Origin: Prevotella sp.
GTDB taxonomy: Bacteria; Bacteroidota; Bacteroidia; Bacteroidales; Bacteroidaceae
DNA: 64,000 nucleotides
Assembly (NCBI GenBank): GCA_017483185.1
Contig: JAFULM010000049.1
Span: forward strand, 25,318-89,317
Direction of reading: 5' to 3'
Translations under genes and position numbers: made by a program
Shown: piece after piece, positions 7,531 through 14,987 of the stretch
How the letters are laid out: every line of letters starts with the position of its first letter
How positions within the stretch are numbered: the first letter of the stretch is position 1
Notes under the pieces: model-generated
The model's database searches: none
What the model was told of the DNA's origin: nothing
Seen by the model: only the letters and a program-made list of their open reading frames with translations

Positions 7531-8483
7531 CACTCTTCACTTAACAAAGTGAGGTATCGTTCGGCCTCGATGGCAGCCTGACAGCCGGTTGCGGCCGAGG
7601 TGATGGCCTGACGGTAGACGGGATCTGCCACGTCGCCGGCCACGAAGACGCCCGGCACTTTGGTTTTCGGCGTGCCGTCAATCTTCTTCAGATAGCCCAC
7701 CTCATCTGTGTCGAGCCACTCGCGGAAGACGTCGCTGTTGGGCTTGTGACCGATGGCGAGGAAGAAGCCGTCGATGGCGATGTCGACCATCTCTTCGTCC
7801 GGTTCGCCCTTGCGGCGCACGAGGTGAGCGCCTTCTACACCGTTTTCGCCGTAGAGACCGACGGTGTTGTGTTCAAAGAGTATCTCGATGTTTTCGGTGT
7901 TCATCACACGCTTCTGCATCACTTTGGAGGCGCGCAGATAGGGTTTGCGCACAATCATGTAGACCTTCTTGGCGAGGCTGGCCAGATAGATGGCCTCCTC
8001 ACAGGCCGTGTCACCGCCGCCGACCACGGCGACCACCTTCTTGCGGTAGAAGAAACCGTCGCATGTGGCGCAGGCCGAGACGCCTTGACCATTGTATTTT
8101 CGTTCGTCGTCAAGTCCGAGATACATGGCCGATGCTCCGGTGGCGATGATGACGGTGTCGGCCTCCACCTCCTTTCCGTCTTCGACGGTCAGGACATAGG
8201 GTGCCTTGGACAGGTCGGCCTTGACGATCTCGCCGTCGCGGATGTCGGCACCGAAGTGCTCCGCCTGTTCGCGCAGGTCCATCATCATCTGATTGCCGTC
8301 GACACCCTGAGGATAGCCGGGGAAGTTTTCGACAATCGTTGTCTGCGTGAGCTGACCGCCGGGCTGCAGACCGCTGTAAACCACTGGCTGCAAGTTGGCT
8401 CTTGACGCATATATGGCTGCCGTGTAGCCGGCAGGACCGCTGCCCACGATGAGACAGCGGACGTGTTCTCTGTTATCGCTCAT
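7530..8483 (-). CDS. trxB: Thioredoxin-disulfide reductase
   Basis: This 317-residue FAD/NADPH flavoenzyme reduces thioredoxin. The FAD-binding GSGPAG is at 14-19, the redox pair is C138-A-T-C141, the NADPH motif VVGGGDTA is near 155, and the second FAD motif VPGVFVAGDVAD is near 285. It is full length. The stop abuts the right arm of the 43 bp palindrome. A glutathione peroxidase-like gene follows upstream on the same strand, consistent with a peroxide/thiol defence group, though the 119 bp gap suggests separate units. Confidence 0.95.
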   Translation of the reverse strand: MSDNREHVRCLIVGSGPAGYTAAIYASRANLQPVVYSGLQPGGQLTQTTIVENFPGYPQGVDGNQMMMDLREQAEHFGADIRDGEIVKADLSKAPYVLTVEDGKEVEADTVIIATGASAMYLGLDDERKYNGQGVSACATCDGFFYRKKVVAVVGGGDTACEEAIYLASLAKKVYMIVRKPYLRASKVMQKRVMNTENIEILFEHNTVGLYGENGVEGAHLVRRKGEPDEEMVDIAIDGFFLAIGHKPNSDVFREWLDTDEVGYLKKIDGTPKTKVPGVFVAGDVADPVYRQAITSAATGCQAAIEAERYLTLLSEE

Positions 8484-8602
8484 TAGTTTCTAAAATTCTT
8501 AATTCTGAATTATTAATTATTATTCTCTTCGTGCCCGTGCCATCGCTGACAGACTGAACCATGTTACGGAACCGGACACAGGGATTCTTCACTTTTCACT
8601 CT

Positions 8603-9157
8603 TCACTTCCCGAGCAGTTCCTCTATCTGTTTCTCGATATTCTCGATTTTCTCAGTCGGTTCGAAGCGTGCCACGACCATTCCGAACTTGTTGGTCAGGA
8701 ACTTTGTGAAGTTCCATTTGATGTCCGGCTTCTGCTTGTAGTCCGGATCCTCCTTTGACAGCATGTCGTCGAGCACCGGCGCAATCGGATGGCTCATGTC
8801 CCAACCGGCAAATCCCTTCTGCTCCTTGAGGAACTTGTAGAGCGGGTCGGCGTCGTCACCGTTGACCTTGAGCTTCTTGAAACGTGGAAATTCCGTGCCG
8901 TAGTTCAGTTTGCAGAAGCTGTGGATGGAGTCGTCGGTGCCGGGAGCCTGCTGTCCGAACTGGTTGCATGGGAAGTCGAGGATTTCAAATCCGCGGCTGT
9001 GATATTTCTGATACAGTTTCTCCAACTCTTCATATTGCGGTGTAAATCCGCATTTGATAGCGGTGTTCACGATGAGCAGGACCTCATTCGAATACTCCTT
9101 GAGTGACACATCCTTGCCTTTTCTGTCCTTGACAGAGAAATCATAAACAGTTTTCAT
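8603..9157 (-). CDS. Glutathione peroxidase family protein (Cys type, probably thioredoxin-dependent)
   Basis: This 184-residue thiol peroxidase has peroxidatic Cys36 in NTAIKCGFTPQY, Gln in FPCNQFG and Trp in KWNFTKFL, completing the catalytic set. The usual NVASKCG is changed to NTAIKCG. Bacterial Cys-type members generally use thioredoxin, which fits trxB next door. ATG 9157 is chosen over an upstream in-frame start at 9274 because family homology begins there and a promoter lies inside the longer version. Confidence 0.9.
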   Translation of the reverse strand: MKTVYDFSVKDRKGKDVSLKEYSNEVLLIVNTAIKCGFTPQYEELEKLYQKYHSRGFEILDFPCNQFGQQAPGTDDSIHSFCKLNYGTEFPRFKKLKVNGDDADPLYKFLKEQKGFAGWDMSHPIAPVLDDMLSKEDPDYKQKPDIKWNFTKFLTNKFGMVVARFEPTEKIENIEKQIEELLGK

Positions 9158-9206
9158 AACTTGTTTTCTTATTGTTACGTGATAAAAATCAAATTCGTTT
9201 GTGAGA

Positions 9207-9238
9207 CAAAAATACTCATTTTCTACCTTTCCCGCAAA
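9207..9238 (-). promoter_or_regulatory. Promoter of the glutathione peroxidase gene
   Basis: Minus-strand TTTG (9235-9238), 20 nt, TATTTTTG (9207-9214), about 50 nt before ATG 9157. Confidence 0.8.
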
Positions 9239-9328
9239 TCTTTGATTGTTTATTATGTTTTTTTTGATAGTCATAAAGATTTGTTGTCATATTGCCATGC
9301 AACGAGGGTTTGCAGAACTCGCATGAAA

Positions 9329-9490
9329 GTCTTTAAGTGGGGTAATCTCAGTCCCCTCCTTACGAAGGAGGGGTTAGGGGTGGTTAGTCGTCCATTATTA
9401 TCCAAAACAATGATTTTCATATAGTTATTGTTTAACCACCCCTAACCCCTCCTTCGGAAGGAGGGGACTGAGATTACCCCACTTAAAGAC
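9329..9490. repeat. Long inverted repeat, 58 bp arms, 46 nt loop
   Basis: Arms 9329-9386 and 9433-9490 match with a single mismatch and contain an inner cctccttc/gaaggagg palindrome. A further 11 bp pair (tgcagaactcg at 9311-9321 and its complement at 9499-9509) extends the dyad after a short diverged step. Confidence 0.95.
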
Positions 9491-9509
9491 ATCCTCAACG
9501 AGTTCTGCA

Positions 9510-10080
9510 ACACCCTCAGGAGTCCTGTTGCGGGTAGGAACGGGCGTGAGGAGAATAGAGGTGGCGTCTGTCAGAAAAATTCTGAATTTAAAGCCGAAAT
9601 TCAGAGGCACTTTCTGAAAAAATTCCACCGCGGGTCCAAATTTTCAAATCTCATGAAGGTAAAAATCAGGGCTGTTTTTTCGATGGGAAATCGGTATTTT
9701 TTGCAAATCGCTGTCATACAGTCACTTACAAACGGGCGGCCCCCTCTGACTCCCCCAAAGGGGGAGCTTGGGCTTCCCGTAAGGGCCCCGCGGGGTTGCA
9801 ACGGGGCCCTTATTGCACTGCAACGGCAGTCCCGTTGCAACCCAACGGGCACGCCGTTGTAACCCCGCGGGGCCGCTATTGCACGAAAACGAGCGCTTTT
9901 GGGGTCAAAAAAGGCAATCAAAAACTCGCGAACTTTTGCGCATCAGAAAGGCCGTAAGGGCCAAAAAGGGTCGTTTGAAGCCGCAGGTCTCTCCCCCTTG
10001 GGGGAGCCGGAGGGGGCCGTCGATAGGCTGTAAGGCCCTCCCGACCATCAAAAGCGCAAATCTTCGGGCAATTTACCGAA
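9510..10080. repeat. GGGCCC-rich degenerate repeat, copy A
   Basis: This gene-free region shares ordered blocks with 35990-36535: gaggcactttctgaaa at 9604-9619 (also 36042-36057), a gggct-tttt block, gcaacggggccctta, tcaaaaactc and a final gta-agggcc block. Palindromic GGGCCC words repeat between. Around it, cggccccctctgactccccc (9737 on) and its partner at 9991-10021 form an imperfect outer inverted repeat. Reading frames across it look like chance. Confidence 0.7.
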
Positions 10081-10279
10081 CGTGATTTTGTAAACATATA
10101 TCATACCTGAAGCTGCAGTCTCTCCACTTGGGAATCGGCTCTCAGCATACATCACATCGCTATCGCTCCAAACGTCGGACGGGCTCATAAACCGGCATGA
10201 CGTCGGAAATGCTTTCATAAAGTTCTTGATATAAGTCAAAAACTATCAATATTTGATGTTTTTGGACTTAAAAATGACA

Positions 10280-10308
10280 TTGTGGAGAGACTATTCATTG
10301 TAAATTTG
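10280..10308 (+). promoter_or_regulatory. Putative promoter of the small RNA candidate
   Basis: TTG (10280-10282) and TAAATTTG (10301-10308) with 18 nt between. The -7 box matches fully; the -33 box is weaker. Confidence 0.55.
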
Positions 10309-10551
10309 CATCGTCAAAAAGAAGTTACAAGAACAAGAAATATTTGAGAGATAAGCCCGTGAGGGGAGAAAGCATAGAAACAAAAAAATATAGGGTTTTA
10401 GGCCTTTCAAGGTGAAAAGATTTTCAGATGATAAGTCTCTGCATTGTGGCAGGACACTTTAGTTTTTTAGTTAGTAGTAATTTGGTTTGGTAGTTAGTAG
10501 TACGAAATGTTTGCGGGTCTGCATCAGTGATGATGTGGCCCGCATTTTTTT
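10309..10551 (+). ncRNA. Candidate small RNA, about 240 nt, function unknown
   Basis: A promoter-like element ends at 10308 and a good intrinsic terminator (stem 10512-10526/10531-10544, then T7) closes the unit. No substantial coding frame lies between. The interior contains the 12-mer tagttagtagta twice (near 10472 and 10491) and one 21-codon frame at 10428-10493 (MISLCIVAGHFSFLVSSNLV...). It does not match the 4.5S, RNase P or tmRNA landmarks known to me. It may be a regulatory RNA, a 6S-like RNA or a small-peptide mRNA. Confidence 0.5.
10512..10551 (+). terminator. Intrinsic terminator of the small RNA candidate
   Basis: tgcgggtctgcatca pairs with tgatgtggcccgca around a GTGA loop, followed by seven T. 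Confidence 0.88.
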
Positions 10552-10598
10552 CATTACTGCTAAGGTGGATGGAGAGTGGGGGAGGGAGCATAAAAAAA

Positions 10599-10642
10599 GA
10601 GAAGGCGCTCCGTGCATATGCAACTACACGGTGCGCCTTCTC
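10599..10642 (-). terminator. Terminator of rpmE2
   Basis: Arms 10599-10614 and 10627-10642 (one mismatch in 16); on the minus strand a T7 tract follows. Confidence 0.9.
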
Positions 10643-10678
10643 GATTGTTTCTTCTGAAGAATAATTTGAGTGTATATC

Positions 10679-10933
10679 TTATTTCTTCGAAGCCTTACCG
10701 TAGCGGCTCATGAACTTGTCGACACGACCGGCGGTGTCAACCAGCTTGCTCTTACCGGTATAGAACGGGTGAGAGGTGCTTGAGATTTCGACTTTTACCA
10801 CGGGGTAAGTCTCGCCTTCAAATTCTACTGTATCATTAGCCTTGCATGTAGAACGTGTAAGGAACATATCGCCGTTGGACATATCCTTAAATACGACGGG
10901 GCGATAGTTTTCGGGGTGAATACCTTTTTTCAT
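10679..10933 (-). CDS. rpmE2: Ribosomal protein L31, type B
   Basis: This 84-residue large-subunit protein starts [15 protein letters not shown] and contains [11 protein letters not shown] and [10 protein letters not shown]. It lacks the CxxC zinc site, so it is the zinc-independent type B form. It is monocistronic, with its own promoter and terminator. Confidence 0.95.
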   Translation of the reverse strand: MKKGIHPENYRPVVFKDMSNGDMFLTRSTCKANDTVEFEGETYPVVKVEISSTSHPFYTGKSKLVDTAGRVDKFMSRYGKASKK

Positions 10934-10983
10934 TTTAGTTTTAAATAAATATGTAATGTTATATATAGTTCTCTTTTGGGGTG

Positions 10984-11015
10984 CAAAGTTAATGGTTTTT
11001 CCTCAAACGGGCAAA
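10984..11015 (-). promoter_or_regulatory. Promoter of rpmE2
   Basis: Minus-strand TTTG (11012-11015), 20 nt, TAACTTTG (10984-10991): full consensus, about 50 nt before the ATG. Confidence 0.85.
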
Positions 11016-11109
11016 TATTCCGTGGCTTTTGTGCGCCTATTGTGCTGATTTTGGCCTGATTGCGGTTCTTTTTTACTGCTTTTCTGTGCTATCGGCATGT
11101 TTCCGGCCG

Positions 11110-12065
11110 TCAGAATCCCCAATAATTGTATGCGACGTTGCTTTCGACTTTGTCCTCGATGTTGTCGGGGAGATTGCAGAAGAAGTCTATGCCGGTGCGC
11201 TGTTCCAGTTCGTCGATGGTGATGACATAGTTGCTCAGCGGGTCGTTGGAGTGGTCGTTGTTGGTGTGTTCGGCCCAAAAGGCGAAAGCCGTAAACTGGT
11301 TACCGAGTTTCAGCAGCAGGGCCATGTAGAAATATTTGGGTACAATCATCTTGCCTTGTATGCGCGTCAGTATTTGACTCTCGTTGTTATGGTTCCGCCC
11401 TTGCAGACGTAGAGAGTGTCGCCGATAGTCTTTGGCGTGATGTCACGCACCTTCTGCTCCATCACGGCCCATAGTTTTGCGTTGAAAGCGTTGCGCTGCG
11501 GCTGCATGTTGGTCATGTAGAACGTCTGATAGTTGGCCTCTTTGGAATATTGCCGGTCGGCTGACGGACAGATGTGGCCGTGGTCGTAGCCGGAGCGAAC
11601 GAACAGGTCTTCGCTCCAACGGTATTGCTGGGGCAGCTGCGGATCCCAAGGATATTGGCGGTCATTTGGGTGATTGCCAGGATTGCTCATCGGGTCATAG
11701 CGTCCGACGTTGCCTTTGTATGTGTGCTCGCGGTCGTTGTTGGAATGGTAGTGGTCCACCATGAAATAGCACGACCAGCGCTGTGACTTCTTCTCCGTGT
11801 CCCATTCGACGCAATAGTTGAGCCCGTAGGTGTCGCCGGAATAGTGACTGATGACGATGCTGTTTCCGCCCTTTAGTTTCGGAAACTCTATACGTGATGC
11901 TTCGGGACAGTCGGCCGTTGGCGTGTTCTTGTTCGCTCCGCCGTCGCCAATCCAGTTTCCGCCGCCGTTTCCGCCTTGGTTGTCGTCGTCACTGCTGCAC
12001 GATATGGTCGCAATGGAAATAAAAATGGAGAACAGCAGGGTGGGGATGTGCTTGATATTCATCAT
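11110..12065 (-). pseudogene. DNA/RNA non-specific endonuclease lipoprotein (NUC1 family), frameshifted
   Basis: This exported nuclease is broken into two frames. The main frame (stop near 11367) has a signal and lipobox (IATISC), a Gly/Asn-rich linker, the catalytic block RSGYDHGHICPSADR (the DRGH motif with H for R) and the metal-site NMQPQRNAFN. After KGGTI it runs out of frame into VKY-stop. The adjacent frame (11110-11349 and slightly upstream) continues family sequence: IVPKYFYMALL to a C-terminal NYWGF. The shift lies near 11380-11395. The start is ATG 12065 or 12062; longer starts overlap the DUF6359 terminator. It could be a real inactivation or a base-calling error. It has its own promoter. 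Confidence 0.8.
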
Positions 12066-12096
12066 GAGTTTAATAGTTTCATTCGTTTCTAAAATG

Positions 12097-12128
12097 CAAA
12101 AATAGTCATTTTCCCCGTTCCGCCCAAA
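12097..12128 (-). promoter_or_regulatory. Promoter of the endonuclease gene
   Basis: Minus-strand TTTG (12125-12128), 20 nt, TATTTTTG (12097-12104). This separates the nuclease transcript from the TonB receptor operon. Confidence 0.82.
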
Positions 12129-12156
12129 TGTCTTGCCGTGTTTTAGGCGTATATGC

Positions 12157-12199
12157 AAACAAAAAGGAGGATGCCCGACGGGCATCCTCCTTTTTGTTT
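12157..12199 (-). terminator. Terminator of the TonB receptor operon, 21 bp perfect palindrome
   Basis: Arms 12157-12177 and 12179-12199 are exact complements (aaacaaaaaggaggatgcccg), with T-tract flanks on either strand, immediately after the DUF6359 gene. Confidence 0.93.
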
Positions 12200-12212
12200 A
12201 GATTATAATCTT

Positions 12213-14027
12213 TTATTCAAAACTGAATTCTGTAATGGATTTAAATCCGCTTGTACCGAAATATCTTTCAAGACTTCCGTAGAGAGAAACCTGTTTCTTA
12301 TAATTTCCGGGATTGTCTTGCAAGTTAAGGGCGTTACGAACATCACCGGAAGGTAACTGTACGGGGAGACATTTTGACAAATCCGTTTCATTTATATTAT
12401 CAGCAATGAGCAGGTTTGTTTTGCTTGTGGCATTACCGTTGAATGTGGCTCCGGATGAAATGGTCATACCATCAATCCATCCCACGATATAGCCTTTCAC
12501 CCATGCCATTCCGCTGTTGTTTGCAATGGCGTAAGCTACGGTGTGAGGATTTTCTTTGGTGCCGTCGGTGTCGCCCGTCGGTTTGTCGTCACCTCCGCCG
12601 GTGCTTCCTCCATTCTTTGTCCATGAGTAGAGGTAGCTCTCTTTCTGTTGTGTCTCAGGTGTGTTGCCCATATAGTTGACAACCTTACCGCAAACGACGA
12701 CATCGTCACCGACGCTTAGAACGTCTCCTTCGGTATATGGCGTGTTGTTGAGATAGTATGAACGGTAAACATAGAACTGTGTTGAACTTGTCGTACCGTC
12801 ATCAGAGATATAATATGTAGCGGTTCCATATCCGTCATTTGCATAGTTAAACGAAATCTTGGAAACTTTACCTTTCACATAGATATCTATGTCGGAAGGA
12901 ACGCCGGCTGCCAATGTGGATATGTATTTGTTAGCACCGGCGGCATTGTATGGACTTGCGGCTGTGCCGTCACCGGTCGGTTCTTCAGGTGTGGGTTCTT
13001 CGGATCCGCTACCACCCTCTTTGCCGTCGAGAACAAATTCCGTTACACTCTTTAGACCTGCGGTACCGAAATATCTTTCGAGACTTCCGTACAATATCAC
13101 TTCCTTCTTGTAGTTGCCGGGATTGTCTTTCAGGTTAAGTGCCGTGCGGACGTCACCGCTGGGCAACTGTACAGGAATACACTTTGACAAATCAGTCTCG
13201 TTTGCGTCATCAGCGATAAGCATGTTTGATGTAGAAGAAGAAGCATTGTCAAAATGTGCTCCATCTTTCAGAACCTGACCTTCAACCCATCCAACGATAT
13301 ATCCTTTCACCCATGCCATGCCACTATTGTTGGCAATGGCCTGAGCCACAGTGTAGGGATTTTCTTTGGAACTGTCTCCAGTAGGAGGAGTGCTGGTCTC
13401 CTCTGCGGTACCTTCTTTTATGCTGATAGACTTCACTTCCCATGTTGATGAGTATGTTTCAGTGCATGTGTGGCGCATAGCTACGTAGACTTTTTCGCCG
13501 ACATAGCTTTCCGGTATATTCATCTTCTTGGTCACAAATGTGAAACTGCTGTTCAGCCCATCCGTATTGTAAGGAAGAACCTCCCATGTCGCAGCGTTGA
13601 CATCACCGTTGTAGTCTTTGCTAATAAGCACGGAGTTGTTGGCATTAATGTCTCCTTTCTCATAGTTGAGGGCATGATTGATTTCAACATAAGCCTTTTC
13701 TGAAGTAGTGAGGTCTGCTGGTTCATCGCTTACCAGCCATGTGACACCGGCTTGATTTGACTTGCTGCCGCTACCGTCGTAATCCTTATATCCGGTGATG
13801 CAGGCGCTGCTGTAGTCTATTATCCATGATATATTGGAGTTGTTGCCTGTTTGCGTGAAGCCGTCAAGAGTCTGAGAGAAATCCTTATTGATATATGTTC
13901 CTTCCGGCAATCCACTACCATTATCTCCAGTTCCCGGTATTCCGTAGGGCTCGGGAACATCCTCACAGCTTGTGAATGTGAATGCGGCCATTGTGATGGC
14001 GAGCATTGATAAAAATATCTTTTTCAT
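12213..14027 (-). CDS. Surface lipoprotein with duplicated DUF6359 (OB-fold like) domains
   Basis: This 604-residue lipoprotein (lipobox FTFTSC, Cys20) is probably surface-exposed. Residues about 45-210 resemble a choice-of-anchor/beta-sandwich module. Residues about 220-335 and 487-604 are two near-identical DUF6359 modules (each with NNSGMAWVKGYIVGW, the VQLPSGDVR...LNL core and LYGSLERYFGT). A different OB-like segment lies between (about 350-470). It is the last gene of the operon with the TonB receptor and the DUF5689 lipoprotein. DUF6359/DUF5689 proteins are commonly encoded near secreted nucleases; nucleic-acid or nucleotide binding is inferred, not shown. Confidence 0.85.
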   Translation of the reverse strand: MKKIFLSMLAITMAAFTFTSCEDVPEPYGIPGTGDNGSGLPEGTYINKDFSQTLDGFTQTGNNSNISWIIDYSSACITGYKDYDGSGSKSNQAGVTWLVSDEPADLTTSEKAYVEINHALNYEKGDINANNSVLISKDYNGDVNAATWEVLPYNTDGLNSSFTFVTKKMNIPESYVGEKVYVAMRHTCTETYSSTWEVKSISIKEGTAEETSTPPTGDSSKENPYTVAQAIANNSGMAWVKGYIVGWVEGQVLKDGAHFDNASSSTSNMLIADDANETDLSKCIPVQLPSGDVRTALNLKDNPGNYKKEVILYGSLERYFGTAGLKSVTEFVLDGKEGGSGSEEPTPEEPTGDGTAASPYNAAGANKYISTLAAGVPSDIDIYVKGKVSKISFNYANDGYGTATYYISDDGTTSSTQFYVYRSYYLNNTPYTEGDVLSVGDDVVVCGKVVNYMGNTPETQQKESYLYSWTKNGGSTGGGDDKPTGDTDGTKENPHTVAYAIANNSGMAWVKGYIVGWIDGMTISSGATFNGNATSKTNLLIADNINETDLSKCLPVQLPSGDVRNALNLQDNPGNYKKQVSLYGSLERYFGTSGFKSITEFSFE

Positions 14028-14064
14028 AAATGTGTATTATTTTTGTTGTTATTGATTTGTTTCT

Positions 14065-14976
14065 TTATTCTGCAATCTCAACGTCGGTGCCTTCACGCAA
14101 CAGAATCTGCCATGTGTAGCCGTAACGGTCTGGATTGTTTGCATAGACGGTGAAGATGCCGGTCAGGTTGATTTTGCCGGTCGGCATGACTTGTGCGGCG
14201 AAGTCGGCGTATGTGCTTGAACGGACTACGAAAGAAGAGTAGTTGCCGCTCATTGGCACTTTACCGTTGACGGCTATCGAACGGCTAACACCGTTGCCTG
14301 CGTCTTTCTCAGCCTCGCTGGCCCAAACCTTCACGCCGTCAGCCTCTGCCATCGTCACGCCCTTTACGGTCATGAGCTTGCCGCGGCAAGCCTTGACATA
14401 TTCAACGTCCTGCATGCGTGTCACGTCGAACTCTTCGGGTGCTACTTCGTGGGTGAAGTTGGCGTCAACATACTTGAAGTGCTTCTGCCAGATGTTGCGG
14501 TTCATGCGGCTGGGGAATGTCTTTCCTGAGGAGTTCGTGTAGGCTACGCCGATCTGCGGCTGGTTGCCATAGAGTCCGATGTGGAGTCCCTTGAGGTCAA
14601 CGAGGATTTCCTTGCCGACGGGCAGATAACCGTAGAGACCGCCCTGAGCGATACAGATGAGGATGGCTCCGGTCTCGTCTTTGACGGCCACCTCATTATA
14701 AATATTGCCCTCGATGTCGTTTCCGGTGACGATGACCTTTATCTGAACGTCCTCGCGTATCATGGTTGTGTCGTTGGCCGCGGTCATCGGGTTGACATAG
14801 CGGTCGAGCAATTCCTTCACCGTGATGACGTTGGTCTCCTGAATCTCGGGATTGCCGTATGCGTTGTCCGTGTTCGGAGCGCTCCAGTCCGTGTCGAAGC
14901 CATAGTCCTCTCCGGCCATGCACCCTGTCATCAGTGCGCATACGCAGGCAATGAGGATATATTTCATCTTTTTCAT
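14065..14976 (-). CDS. DUF5689 domain lipoprotein
   Basis: This 303-residue protein has a signal peptide and lipobox (LMTGC, Cys19). After the linker, residues 45-300 form the DUF5689 region with two OB-like halves (VIVTGNDIEGNIYNEVAVKD; later KINLTGIFTVY). It is encoded 11 bp after the TonB receptor and 37 bp before the DUF6359 lipoprotein. It is probably the surface partner of the receptor, analogous in position to SusD but unrelated in sequence. The ligand is unknown. Confidence 0.85.
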   Translation of the reverse strand: MKKMKYILIACVCALMTGCMAGEDYGFDTDWSAPNTDNAYGNPEIQETNVITVKELLDRYVNPMTAANDTTMIREDVQIKVIVTGNDIEGNIYNEVAVKDETGAILICIAQGGLYGYLPVGKEILVDLKGLHIGLYGNQPQIGVAYTNSSGKTFPSRMNRNIWQKHFKYVDANFTHEVAPEEFDVTRMQDVEYVKACRGKLMTVKGVTMAEADGVKVWASEAEKDAGNGVSRSIAVNGKVPMSGNYSSFVVRSSTYADFAAQVMPTGKINLTGIFTVYANNPDRYGYTWQILLREGTDVEIAE

Positions 14977-14987
14977 ATTCGTTGCGT

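Noticed and set aside
10048-10239. 63-codon minus-strand frame before the small RNA candidate
   Set aside because: Starts and ends in repeat-flanking DNA, no promoter or recognisable family; not supportable as a gene.
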